Assembly (NCBI GenBank): GCA_007922195.1 | Contig: ML682116.1 | Span: forward strand, 950,433-1,014,432 | Source of the DNA: Podocnemis expansa | Taxonomy: Eukaryota; Chordata; Testudines; Podocnemididae | Direction: 5' to 3' | Length of the DNA stretch: 64,000 bases | Part shown: in pieces, positions 35,901-48,165 of the stretch | Position numbering within the stretch: the stretch's first letter is position 1 | Layout: every line of letters starts with the position of its first letter | Notes under the pieces: model-generated | What the model saw: the letters and a program-made list of their open reading frames with translations, nothing else | Databases searched by the model: none | What the model was told of the DNA's origin: nothing | Program-made: the position numbers and the translations under genes

Positions 35901-38900
35901 AGTCACGTTGAAAAATTGATTATCTTGACTTTTCCATTGTAAAACATAAGCATGTTACCAACACTTGACTTAATAGATTATATTACAGACCAATGACTCC
36001 CTAAATCCCACTATTTAAGTCAAAGCCATATTTGTTGGATTGCCTGCAAGATTCCAGAATTATTCATGGTGTCATTTGCTTTAATATGACCTGTAACATC
36101 ATGGATAAATATGTCGCTTTTCTTTTTTAATTATACGTATGTAAATGATTGTTTATAGATGAATTGTAAAAGCCTGAAGATAGGATTTTGTAATACATAT
36201 GCTGAGTCAAGCAAGGACTGATATACCACAGAAAAAAATAATTATCAAGGCAAATTTCAGTCCTGCACTAAACTGGATCAAATGTAAACCACTTCCCAGA
36301 AGACGTTTTATATGGATTGGTGGAAATGGACCAAACCCTTAAATAGCCAACCTAATAAGGGTCCTAATGGGATGAAAAGAGTGGTTCTCCCACAAAAGAG
36401 TCAAAAAGAGCCACTCACAACTTCTGACGACATTGAAGTTAAAGCCCTGTTGTGTCCTCAAGAAAGCATGCATTCTGGAGGGAACTGGCTTAAAGGAACA
36501 TGCATTTTGCAGAGGAACATGTTTCGCTTGGCAAAAAGTTGTATAATCTATAGGGGAGAAAGGGGGTTGTGTAGAGGTGTGACCATGGTTTCTGAAAGGA
36601 CCACATTGACATTGCTTAATCAAGGCAAACTGCAAAGAATGTGGCAGGCAATCCCCAAAACTGGTGGTTATTTCTAACAATAAGATTAATGAATCTAGCA
36701 GGGGAAAAAAAAACCCAGCTTCTACAATACTTTACTGGTTACCCAGAAGTCAAAAATACAGCTTCCTTAAAGCAATCCAGCCCTGGGCTCCCATGCAAAC
36801 AATCATGTCAAACACAGTAACTATTATTGACAATCTTGTTCATTATATATAAAGTATACCAACCCAAAGAGATCAGATACTGCCCACCAGATGAATGAAT
36901 ATTTCAGATCTTACCCAAACACTTGCTTAAAGCCAATTCTTGTTAACAAATCTAAGATTTATTTAAAAAAAGAAAAAGACAACAGCAAGAGTATTGTGAT
37001 TAAAGATCATCATACATACAGATATGAATAAAATCTTACAGTAGAGATAGTGAGCTGTCAATTTGCAAAATGTCCATTCTATACTCAATTCTTTAGGTTA
37101 TTGTCTAAATAGGCAGCCCATGTCAAATCACAGCATAATCCAGACTGGGATTTGAGACTTCAGCCTTGTGTCTTAACCTTCCCCTGATGAAGGTTAAACA
37201 GAGGTGAGGTGATAGGATCAGGGCCCTAAAGTTCTTTTAAAGATCTCTAATAAGCAATTGACAGTCTCTTGACAGTAGGTATCCCTTGGGTGAATCTTAG
37301 ATGATCACTGTGGCTTTGAAATAAAACCTCCTATTTCCTCTGCATATACCCAGTAACTAGCTGTATTGATTAACACAAGGTAATTGCCCAATTTCAGCCA
37401 TTCATAGGCTGTTTACTATAAACTTCAAAGACAAATAAAGACAGTGATATTACTACACCCAAGTTTCATCAAATCATTAATATTCCCTTTCTCTGAATTA
37501 ATAGAATATAGCGACAGACAGGAGTGGCCTCATTACACTGATGTCATCTAACAATATATAGGTACACACGGACAAATACAGTCAACATCTTCTTCCAGTT
37601 CTCTAACAGAACAGATCTAACTTTTAAAGCTCTAGTCTACCTAACATGACTTTTTTAGCTATTTATAAGGAATAAACCTGACTAACCGTTATCTGTTCTT
37701 CTAATATGTGTCTCCAAAGGTTAAACTGGGTCATTTAGCCCAGCAGATGCTTAATCATTTTTGACTCAGTGGTACAGGAGGGGAGGGAATTTCCGAGACT
37801 GTTGGTTGCCCAAGTCTCTCTGATATAGGCCATAGTACAGTGAACTTGGAGTTGATTTAGAGGAGCTAGTTATTGGTAAGCCAGTCAAGGAATTTTTTTT
37901 TTTAAATATATGACATTTATCTTCCCACAACCTTCTCCTGCTCACACTGAAGTCAATGGCAAAACTCCAGTGGGGTTTAATGGTAAAGAATCAGGTCCAT
38001 TAAGCTCTAACCCCTCATGAAAAATAAGAGAATCCTGTCAATGAAGACTCTTTTGCTTCCTGTAACAATAAAAAAAAAACACTTAAAACCATGGAGCAAC
38101 CAAGATATTCCACCATGAAACATCTTCTCCCTACATCACTTTCCATAACTGCAAATCTGGAAACAAGAAACCATGTACAAAAAGGAAAAATGAATTTAAA
38201 TAGGTTTTTAAAGGAAGAAGAGGCGAAGACCAGTAATTTATTGAAGTTCCTAGTAAAGTACACTCCAGCTCAGATATGAGTAAGGGGACGTCCATAACAT
38301 ATGGTACTTGTGGCTTCATCATGTGTTAGTTATAGTCCTTAGCTTCACTGCTGGGAATTAAATATTATTACACCAGTGACCAACTTTAAAAAAATATCCA
38401 CCTCATCAAAACGGCATATGGGGTGTTCATTAGTTACTTAGGTCAGCTCACAGAGAGAACCCATTAGATCTCCACTGGCCAGTGCTGATACAAGAAAACC
38501 ATTAAGAACAGTTTTGCTGTTTAACAGGAGCAGGAATATTTTTCTATGGGTGCAGAGGGTTGCCTTCCAGACGAAAAATCAGCCTAAGGAGATTTCTGAA
38601 CCTTTGGCCACAAGCCAAGAATTCAAGTACATTGTATGGAGGAATCTCCAGGGAGTCTTCTTAAATTGATACTTGAAGAAATCATAAAATAATTATTCTA
38701 TATTTCTACACTGAAGGAAAACGATGATTCTCTTACCTGCTAAAGGGAACTACAACAAAGTCTTCCAAATAGATCTGCTACAGACACTGCACATAATTTC
38801 CATGCTATGGTATTGTGTGAGGTATAGCCTCGTAAGCTAATAGCTAACAGAGGAACGCAAAACCAGACTTCCTCGTTGCAAAGTATGTTGCGGGCAAGGG

Positions 38901-41222
38901 AGAAGAGCGAATCAATCAGCACCACTGTATTGTCTTTCCCATCTTTGTACTTGCTCTCCATTTACTGAGTATTCTTATATGTATGAAGTGGATAAAAAGG
39001 GGAAGAATGGAGGATGTCCAGGAGCAAGCATAGTGTTCCCCACAGCCACAAGCAGTAAATCTGCCATAAATCAGCTATGTCTGAAACTCCATTTTATTTC
39101 AGTACTGAATCTCCTTTGTGCTGGGGAACCTGAGGAACAGCAAGGGAATCCATACCAACACAATGATAGTATTATTTCTTCAAACAGGTAGAATACAATA
39201 GGAGCACATCCAGTGCTCTGGTGATTTCAAAACAGGACTAAGATGTCAGGGTGTGTATGGTTATTCCATCACTATAAAAATGAACCTTGGTCTATACAGT
39301 TTTCTGGAAACACCACCTTCTGTCTTCAGCCACATAACATTCCTGAACCACTGCCCTAGTTAGATGATTGATTTTAATAAATTAAAGACGGATTCCCTGA
39401 CAAATGTTCTTATTGTTTCCCTAATTTGCAGTGGATTTCAAACTAGCAATGACACAATTAGAAAGTAAATGAAAACTTCTGAAACCCTTGGAGAAAACAA
39501 CTTCCATTCTGCGTATCAAGTCTCGAGTTCATTTGAAACTCCAGCTGTACAATAAGCCTGCATATTTTTCCCTTAGAATAATTTCTTTTAAAAAAGTAAG
39601 TTGTTTGGGGGGCCAGAATAATTTATATGTGCTTGTGAAAGACAATGTCAAAAAATAAAAGTCAAAGAAAATAAGTTTTATGAGACCCAGCAGGTAAACG
39701 CCAGCTTAATCTGAGAAAGATGAACATTTGTTGTAGAAATATATACAATCACTCCATTTCAAGGGATGACTGGTATCAAGGTGAGTGAATCAGGGCATGC
39801 CCATCAGCTTATCAGAGACTTAATATAGAACACTGTCCTTTCTAATGTAGTGCAAAAAGGCAACTCGTCAATGACCTAAAGCAGGTCCAAATTAAACCCC
39901 ATAGTTTGCAACAATGAAAAATCAGGGAAAAAGTACAAAGAGGATAGCAGGGGAGAAGGTATTATGGAAGAGTGAAAGAGAGAGGATACCAGAAGGAGGA
40001 GGAACAAAGTCTACTCATTGAGGAGCCAACAATACATACACAAGATCAGACAACTGTGAATTATAAGGCTACTGTTTAAACAGGGGCCAGGTTTGTCACT
40101 AGTCAAAGACGAAGGCACTTTCAGAGAGCCCCTGAGATGAGACCATATTTTTTAATTCCAGGTGTACCTTAAAGTAAAATTGTATCATACATGGCTCTTG
40201 TTTCTGCTGTCTGCATGCAACTCCCTGTTGGGTTATTGGTTTTACTCACTCCCTGTTATCACTGCTGCCAACCTAAAACTTCCTGCAATCTCTCCTGCTT
40301 CCTGTCCCTAGACTCCTGGTCCTTTTTCCTTTCTTTCTCCTCTAAAATGTCCTTTCATCATCACTCCTACCTCTCCTTTCTGTGCTGCTGGAAAGATTTT
40401 CACTTAGTGCTCCAGTGACACTTTAGGTACAGAGAAAAGTGTTGGCAGACTCTTGGCTGCACCTGTGGATTAACCGTGAAACTACCACTGGCACCTGAGA
40501 AAAACCTAATAGATTTTCTTAATTCATGGGTAGGACTAATTCCTGTGATTTATGAGCTTTGTTTTTCATTGATTAAAATGTTCCATGTATGAAAGCTATC
40601 ACACCAATAACATAATCAACTAAAAAATAACACTGACATGTTAAAACTAAAGGTTCATACTTGAACCCAAAATTTATCTGACAGGCAACCAGGAAAAGAG
40701 GAGGCATCTGGGCTATTGACACGTCTGTTTATTTGGAAGGAAATTTTGTTCTAAACCAACCAACTGGTCTGTGAAGAAAACACAGTCATGACTCCTATTG
40801 ACTTCAGTGGGAGTAAAGATAGTCCAGTGCTGAACATGTTCAAAAATTTCACCTCATAAGTACAGGATGGTCAGTGTGAATGAGTTAACATGTCCTTCTC
40901 AGAGCCCCATTATAGGGAAACTTCCCATGGGCAAATGATATGCAGATTATTATTTTGATAGCAGTTATGAAGATATAGTGATTTCCTCCAATATTGTCCT
41001 GAATAAACATTACTGAATTAAGCTAAACCTTACTGAATTAATGCTAAAGGATCTTAGGAATTCATTGTACTAAATGTTTACTTATCATTGTGGGATTGTT
41101 AGCTAGGAGAGTGACATCCTTACTACAAACCCTATATGGTTATCAGGTATCCAGTTTTCAACTGGAAAGTCCCACCAGAAAAGGGACACAGCAGCATCTG
41201 ACCAGCACTACTGACTGGACAC
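35901..41222. other. Long stretch without recognised gene
   Basis: AT-rich. Short occurrences of a dispersed motif related to CACTGAAGTCAATGG / ATTGACTTCAGTGGGAG appear at about 37950 and 40797. Overlapping open frames at 36312-36680 on both strands (113-121 codons) have no recognisable domain. No RNA gene seen. Confidence 0.4.
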
Positions 41223-41671
41223 TAAGTCTATGTCTACACCTAAAATCTTAGTTTGGACTTGGCTAGTCTGAAAGTTAGTTCGAACTAAGTGCTTCTTTTT
41301 TTTTTATGTTCAATCTAACTTTTAGTTTGAACTATCCATGTTATTTTAGTTTGAACTAACTTTTTAGTTCAAACTAAAAAAGTGCAGTTACTTCAAACTA
41401 AAAGTTAGCTCGAACTAAAAAATGTGGTTAGTTCTAACTAACCACTAGTTCGAATTTAGTTTGAACTAGCATGTCTACACTGTGCTAGTTTGAGATAAAG
41501 ATGGCAAATTAGTTCAAACTAAGCAGTTAGTATGAACTAACCAGCCAAACTAAATAGTTTGAACTAAGCCTTTAGGTTTAACTAGACAAAGCCTTGTGTA
41601 GGCAGGGTTCAAATTAGTTTGGATTAAGTTTGCTTAGTCCAAACTTATTTCCTAGTGTAGATATAGCCTAA
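41223..41671. mobile_element. Palindrome-rich TIR element, second copy
   Basis: The element is 41226-41668 (443 bp) with TAA on both sides (41223-41225 and 41669-41671), the TWA-type 3-bp duplication of PIF/Harbinger elements. The left end is GTCTATGTCTACACC and the right end on the other strand is GGCTATATCTACACTAGGAA. The interior again consists of TTAGTTYGAACTAA near-palindromes in both orientations; near the centre (41472-41490) there is a further internal TGTCTACACTGTGCTAG. It has no coding capacity. Confidence 0.85.
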
Positions 41672-41935
41672 AAGTCCAGTGACATTCAGTAACTGGCCTC
41701 CACCACTGAGGGGCAGGAAGAACAGCAGGCGTGGCTTGAGCCTGTAGGAGCACTCAGGAACAGCACTGCCAGAGAGAACTACTGGAGGTTCATCCTGCCA
41801 CAATCATGGCTCTCCCTCTCTCCTGTGATAAAAAAAGGATTTCTGGATCTGCAACCATTGTTCCAAAATACATATGATGGTAAGAACTTAAAAGGAAGAC
41901 AATAGTTGCAATAACACCAATTTCTTGTCACAGAA

Positions 41936-42694
41936 CAGAATTGTCCAACCTGTGTCCCAGGGGCCAGACTCCGGCCCACCAAGGGCTTTCATCCAGCCCA
42001 CGGAATGCTGCCATAAGAATCTAGACAGGTGTCAGCAACCCAAAAGATAAGAAGAGCCATTTTTAAAAATTCCTTCAATGACCAAGTGTTTTGAGATCTG
42101 CATTGGGTATAGCCTTCTGGTGGGGTTAGGGGGAGCTGGGCCAGAATGCCTGCCGCACGGTCCGAAGGGCAGGGGAGGGAGCCTGGAATCTGGAATGGGC
42201 CTCCTGCAGGGTTCCCCAGTGGTGGTGGGGAGCCTGCAGCCAGGTGTAGGACACCCACTGGGTCCCATGGTGGCAGGGTGGGGTTCGGAGCCCAGAGCCA
42301 CAAAGGGGCAACCAAAAAGTCACAGATGGCTCTGGAGCTACAGCTTGCAGACCCCTGGCCTAGGAGCTGGGGCTGGTGGATGCCTTTGTCATTTTACTGC
42401 CCTGCGCACAGCGCAGCACAGCTACAGCCCCTCTGCTCCTCTGTCATGCTTCCCTGTCCTGCCTTGCTCTCCATGCTCTGCCTCGCCCCCTCATGCAGGT
42501 ACCCCTGTCCCCCATATCCTGTGTATACAACGCAAGCAAAAGCAATGTCAAATATCAAACTAATCAATTATTTTATTAAAGTTTATTAATAGATTGATTT
42601 GTGTGTCTTATCTATCAAATATTTTCTCACTGCCCCCCCAACTGAGAAAAGAATTGCAGTGTGGCCCCTCACCCAAAAAGGTTGGACATCCCTG
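41936..42694 (-). mobile_element. hAT MITE interrupted by another hAT element
   Basis: On the minus strand this begins CAGGGATGTCCAACCTTTTT at 42694 and ends at 41936, whose plus-strand text is CAGAATTGTCCAACCTGTGT. It matches the element at 20479-20809 along both flanks, in reverse orientation. The match breaks at about 42025 and resumes at about 42358 (GCCTAGGAGCTGGGGCTGG), where the inner element sits. The flanking 8 bp are not clearly duplicated, so the copy is old. Confidence 0.82.
42026..42357 (-). mobile_element. Inner nested hAT MITE
   Basis: The left end is CAGGTGTCAGCAACCCAAAA and the right end on the minus strand is CAGGGGTCTGCAAGCTGTAG. It matches the 5710-5993 element in opposite orientation (shared block GGAATTTTTAAAAATG on the minus strand). 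The borders ATCTAGA (left) and GCCTAGGA (right) are consistent with a decayed duplication. Because it sits inside the other element, this family inserted later. Confidence 0.8.
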
Positions 42695-42702
42695 TTAGAA
42701 GA

Positions 42703-43554
42703 AATATAGGGCAAAGGTATTTTAATTTTTTCCTGTTGTACTTGCACTGAAAAGTTTACTTTAGAAATTATAGCAAAGACTAGAATGCAAGAAACAAGCT
42801 ATCCACTAATTCACACTCCTGCTTAATCTTCAGAGACTAGATTGCTTGGCTTCCTCTTATTTCCTCTTTGCATTTTTATAGGCATGTCAAATGCCACGTT
42901 GTGTTTAGTTGTAGAAAGACTAGGTGAGGCTGCAATCCAAAATCAGGAACTAGAACTAGATTTTATGCTGTTTTCAGGTCTGGAAGCAGATTTTTATGAA
43001 TCTAGGATTGTGAATCTGATAGCTTGTGCCAGGTGTGTTTCAATTCCACTTAACAAGATTTTTGTTTAACAGTAGTATATTTTATTCAATGGTATACTGC
43101 ATTAGAGCTTCTTGATTTTTTGTGCCTTCTCTGACGAGTATTCTCTTACAAATATAATTCAAAACAGCCATAGCCTTCCTAGCAAGAATAGCAAAAAAAC
43201 CCAGATCCCCAGATGAGCAGGGTTTCTGAGCACTGACTGTAAATAATAATCTATTTGGTAAGTTAGCCTCTTTCTCTGTTCAGAAGTTGTATTCAAGTGA
43301 CTCATGAATTCATTCTGCACTCAAAACTACTCACTCGTGGGGAAATAATTCATGTGCTGAAAGCTAGCAAAAGGCATAGGCACTGCTTAAGCCCTCAAAA
43401 AACAGAGTGCTAGTGGGTCTCAAGTGTTATACTGGCCCTCTGCACAGGAGGGAATTTGATTCTGAATAATTTGATAAAATGAGGATTGTTTTCAAGCAGA
43501 TTGTTGCAGGTGTCTCCTTGTGCTCCCTGTCCTTCTGTTGCATCCACTCATTAT
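42703..43554. other. No recognised feature
   Basis: AT-rich; nothing identified. Confidence 0.45.
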
Positions 43555-43675
43555 CTCAGACTGCAAGCTCTTTAGTAAGGGACTGTCTTTTTTCTATGGG
43601 TTTGCACTCTGCCAAGCACAATGGGGGTCTTCATCTTGGGATGGGACTCTTAGGTCTTACAAAAGTTCAAATAAA
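43555..43675 (+). repeat. SINE-like conserved repeat fragment
   Basis: CAGACTGCAAGCTCTTTAGT, then 'gggactgtc', GCCAAGCACAATGGGGGTCT and a 3' A-rich end ATAAAATAAAATT. The same 'gcctagcacaatgg' block occurs at 48783-48852. It resembles a widespread amniote repeat; I do not assign a family. Confidence 0.5.
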
Positions 43676-45379
43676 ATAAAATTCCATATTCTAAATTTGA
43701 GTTGTGTTGGGTAGTTGTGGCTGAACATATAGGAAACATGGTATTCTGTTCCCCAACTGAACAACAGTAACTTTTTGAACCACATTTTGAGGTGAATTAT
43801 CAGCAAATACTGAAATTTGCACTCTCTCCAAATACTCTGTCAGTGAACTCATTTGTTAGAACATACGTGGGCAGTGAACTCAAAAGAGATGAAGCTAAGC
43901 TTTATTTTTGAGTGAATACATGCAGAAAATTTGGAGATATTTGTCCAGCTCTGGAACTGTTCAAATGTCCTTTTTCCTCACTTTCCTACAGTTCAATGCC
44001 ATTAATAACCTAGAGCTGGTGTAAACAGTCTATCCTCTGTAAAACAAACTTACTAGAAGGCTGCTTTGAGAGAGGAAGGTAAGAAGGGTGCTTTCATTAA
44101 GCACCAAAACAGTTCATCTGCTCCCTAGAATATATTATGTAGATTAGTGCAAAATGATAGACAGTGATCACAAGAATTGAGAAACACGATCTTTATGAAA
44201 CCAATACTTTATACCATGACACATGAACAAATACTTTACTGCTAATGATTTAATTAATATATAAGCTCCTGTATGTTGTTAACATTAATACTGAAGATGG
44301 GAAGACCCTGCTCTTAAAACATGACAGGTAAGCTTGTGTGCTGCATGTATCACAGGCAAGGGGCAAGGTGGTTTATACTGGAATTTAATTTGGCTCATAA
44401 TACTTGGCCACCATTTGCTGGTTGCAGTAATTGACAATAAGGGCATAAATTGCCTCCTGCTGCAGCCTTAAGATCAGAAAGAAAATATTACATGTTGTAC
44501 TATACTGAATGGGAGTGTGATTTCCAGCTGAGAGGAGCTCAGCTCAACTCTCCCCTGAGTCAGTCAATAGGAGGTTTCTCTTCAGCCTACATGGAGGACC
44601 AGACAGTCTCTTTGCCAGGAATTACAAGGCTTACTATTGAAATTTCAGCTACTGTAGCATACAAGCCACCAGCTCCAAAGGCTGTGTCAGGGAAGGACCC
44701 TGGCCACCTCTCAGCTCACCTTATTTTCACATCAAATGATTAGTGTTTTTATATCAGCTGTTGTCAGACTCCTTCCTGAGATGCAGCATCAGACCTAAGG
44801 TTTGATTTCTGTCATGAATACAGTGACAATGGGACCTGTGTTCTGCTGCATCAGCAGCTGCTGCCTTTGTGGTATTCAGGATCGCCTGCTCCACACTCGT
44901 GGAATGCCTAAAGCCAGAGGAGGAGAAAGTAGAGGATTCAGGATGACACATTCAAGGAGATGTTATAAAGCTCTGCTGCATCAGATAATGAGACCAGGGC
45001 CTAGAAGATGATCTCTGCAGACAGAGTAGAGATGAGAAAGGCCTGAGAGTAAAACAAGGAAAAGTAAAATAGTTCCAGAGCTGCACACAAGCTGACCTGT
45101 GAAAAACACAGTTGGCATACGTGTAACTATAATGGAAAGAATGGTTCTTTCTCCTCCATAAGTTCTGTTCCCTTAATTTGTTAAGTTTGATTAAGCTCTA
45201 AATATTTTTATTTTCCTCGTTCATATTACAGAATAAATTCTATTTACTGGAACATAATTCATCTTTATTAGTTGACAGCATAGGCTGGCTGGTGATGAGC
45301 AGGCCTGACAGGTTTCTGTTGCTACTCTGTGTGAGAGAACCCATAACATCATTCTCAAACAACATGAATAGGTGCATTG
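43676..45379. other. No recognised gene
   Basis: Unclassified sequence. Frames at 44450-44743 and 44802-45011 have no recognisable domain. The left border of the Harbinger fossil should fall near the end of this interval, but no matching left TIR was found. Confidence 0.4.
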
Positions 45380-45479
45380 AAAATGTTAGATTCCCACATG
45401 CACAGCAAACACTTCAAGAATCATACTGAGCTGCAAAACAGCAAGGCCAAACAGAGCACACAAAAGCAACACCCTCTGT

Positions 45480-46330
45480 TCTGGCTCACAATTAAAATTG
45501 TCTTTCAAAGCCTCCTTCAGTTAGATAGCCCCACCCTGGGCTCCCCTAATAGCCCTCATATCTCACTGCTCAAATTCAGCAGGGAGTTGCTCCACTCTCC
45601 ATCCCAGCTGAAACTTTCCCCCTTTACTTCACAGATGTTATGCAGATCACAGCAGGCAGCTATAACTATTGGGATATTTTTCATTCATTCAGGTCCAATC
45701 TTATAAACAAACAATGCTAGAGTCCCTTTAAATGGTCACAGGCATATTCAACTGTCAATCTGTACTTTCTGATCTGTGACTGAAGTGCTTCTTGGTGCTG
45801 TCAAAGTGGCTGGTATACAGTTTCATGAGCCCTGGGAGCAAAAGTTAGGCTGATTCTCCCAGGATCACTACTGGCATTTCAACATTTCCAATGGTAATCT
45901 GTTGTCCAGGAAAGACGGCCCCTAACTGCAGCTTTCTGCAAAGCACCCACTATGCCCTTCACATTGCCCAGAGTCACAGTCCTGCATAGCAGAGAGGATT
46001 AATGGTCCTGATATTTGCTTCACAATGCCCTCTGCAGTGGACTTCCCAACTTCAAATTGATTCCCAACTGACTGGCCTTTGTGCATTGCAAGTTTCCACA
46101 GTACAATCACCACTCACTTCTCAGTTGTCAGTGTGGCTCTTATTTTGGTGTCTCTGCCTTGGAGAGCTGGGGTGAGTTCAGCACACAGATCCAGGAACAT
46201 AGCCTTGGGCACCCAAAAATTCTGCTTCTGCTGCTCGTCATCTAAAACCTGCCCCATGCTGCAATTCCCCCGTCAGTGTTTGTTTCTCAAACCCAGAACC
46301 CGAGCTCCACAAACAGGACAAATACTCTTG
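45480..46330 (-). pseudogene. PIF/Harbinger transposase fossil (HARBI1-like)
   Basis: Minus-strand reading recovers the transposase in order. N-terminal part, about 46195-46117: MFLDLCAELTPALQGRDTKI. After an in-frame TGA (46114-46116) comes a helix-turn-helix-like segment, VLWKLAMHKGQSVGNQFEVG and KSTAEGIVKQI. There follows 'TLGNVKGIVGAL' in a shifted frame, then a jump to FPGQQITIGNVEMPVVILGE (about 45900-45835), VEYACDHLKG (about 45755-45726) and a C-terminal KNIPIVIAACCDLHNICEVK (45683-45625). The part that should hold the first two acidic residues of the DDE triad is deleted at about 45925-45905; only the final Glu region (VEYAC) remains. Several frameshifts and stops show it is dead. 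This family normally cuts and pastes DNA with 3-bp target duplications. Confidence 0.85.
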
Positions 46331-46829
46331 AATTATATCTATATGTCCCACAGCCATCTAGCCTCCAAGGAAACCTAACAGTCCCTGCAGCAACTCTTGT
46401 GGCTATACAAAACTGTAGGATCAGATGCCCTGTGCTCATGACAATACCACACAGCTATGTGGGCTCTATGATTCTGTCAGAGACAGCAGTCAGTGAGAAG
46501 AGACATGTGGCTTTGCTGGTGTTTTTGAAAAAAGTTGTGACATATTATGGGATTCAAATTTTGGGACATATTTTGGGAAGCTGAAGCCATGTTCCCAGTC
46601 ACCTTTGTGCAACTAGTCTCAGCCCCATGAGGCACTGAAAAAGCTTCCCAAAACATCATGCTCTGGATAGTAGTGAGTAGCACAGTGGGATACCTATTCA
46701 TGGGGTACAGCACTCTGCACTGATATATGCGCTCCTGGTGAGGACATGCACCACTGACACAAAAACCATTGCATATACACACACAAGAGATGCAATAAAT
46801 GTGGGTGGCCGGTATGCCAATGAAACTTA

Positions 46830-46860
46830 CGCCAACATAATTTTGCAGAGTAGATATGAC
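46830..46860 (-). repeat. Harbinger terminal inverted repeat (outer end)
   Basis: On the minus strand, starting at 46860, the sequence is GTCATATCTACTCTGCAAAA followed by TTATGTTGGCG. This is close to the GGCTATRTCTACACTRCAAAAT-type end and to the TIRs of the elements at 2908-3388 and 41226-41668. It lies upstream of the transposase N-terminus, as expected. The 3 bp outside (TTT on the plus strand) is not a clean TWA site. Confidence 0.6.
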
Positions 46861-47773
46861 TTTACACACTTTCTCATCTCCCTGCCATCAGTGACAATTG
46901 GAAGGCCTGAACCACACAGAACCTGTTGAATCCTACTATCCTGAAGAGTCAAATAAAAATAACTTTATGTAGGCAGCTAATTCAGGATCTACCCTTTCTC
47001 ATCCCAGACTGCTATGAATTTCAGTTTGCTTAATTCTCAAACAAAAGAAATCAAAAGACAAAATAGAACAATGCTGTCCTGGAAATGAAAGTTTAGATAA
47101 TATACTGCCATAAAAGATTACTCTACTAAATGCCTTTTTTTTTTTTTTTTGCTGCTTTGAACAACCCACCAGAAAGTAAAATCAAGACCTTACACCGTAA
47201 CTGTATAGCTCACTTGTTAAGGCAACGGGTACAAATGGGTTCACAAGAACCTGTGCTTCATCATATTTTATTGGAAGGATATATAATATTTGCTCCTTAG
47301 GGAGCATATATGAGTCCTAACATTACTCAGAAGGACAATTAAATAAATGACTCCACCAGTCAAGTCACTGAACAATTTGTATTCCCGCCAACTCAGTTCT
47401 GGCTCCCTTGCACCAGAGGATTGTGGTGACAGAAGTTATAGCAGTAAAGTCAAGAAGCTGTGAGTACTTACATCAGCTCTCAAAATTGCTTATTTATCCT
47501 TCCTAAGATTGTCACTTCTGTTTACTGTGAGCATTACCATGTCTGTCAAAAGTGAATCTGAGACAACAGACAGAGATTCTGTGAAAACTTGATGGAAGTT
47601 AAACTGCTCCCATGAAATGATATTCCTTTTTTTATTTCTCAGCATTTGCTTCTCAAATTATTTATTCCAGGTCTAGAAGAAGAGTGTCTTTTCACGTGAT
47701 CATATTTAATCAATGAATAGTGATAAATGAACCTAAAAACAATCCACCATGTCCAAATGCTTTAACCTCACTT
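46861..47773. other. No recognised feature
   Basis: AT-rich, including a run of 16 T at 47135-47150. Nothing else identified. Confidence 0.45.
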
Positions 47774-48165
47774 AGAATCATAGAAACTGGAAAGGGACCA
47801 TGGTAGGTCATGGAATCCAGTCCCCCGCACTCATGGCAGGACCAAGTATCCTCTTCAACTATCCCTGGCATCTGCTTGTCTAACCTGCTCTTAAACACTT
47901 CCAATGATAGAGATTCCACAACCTGCCTAGGCAACTTACTCTAGTGATTAATTAGTTAGAAATTTTTTCCTAATGTCCACCCTAAACTTCCCTTGCTGTA
48001 ATTTGAGCCCATTGCTTCTTGTCCTAACATCGGCAGTTAAGGAGAACAAATTTTCTTCCTCCTCCTCATGACAACCTTTTAGGTACTTGAAACTGTTATT
48101 GTATCCCTTGCAGTCTCCTCTTTTTCCAATTGTCCTGTCCCCTCTCAATCTTCTTTTTTCTTATT
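47774..48165 (-). mobile_element. CR1 LINE, 3' part
   Basis: The minus strand gives a segment near the CR1 ORF2 C-terminus (FKYLKGCHEEEEENLFSLTA, then RSNGLKLQQGKFRVDIRKKF) and continues with VVESLSLEVFKSRLDKQMPG and a 3' UTR ending in 'gtttctatgattctaag'. Frameshifts and stops are present. It appears to be the downstream half of the CR1 at 48853-49600. Confidence 0.85.

Noticed and set aside
36312..36680. Frames of 113-121 codons on both strands
   Set aside because: Mutually overlapping, no recognisable domain; without transcript evidence they look like chance frames or an eroded repeat.
46477..46869. 130-codon minus-strand frame upstream of the transposase
   Set aside because: Its DNA matches the non-coding end of the Harbinger element (TIR and sub-terminal region), so the frame is not a separate protein.
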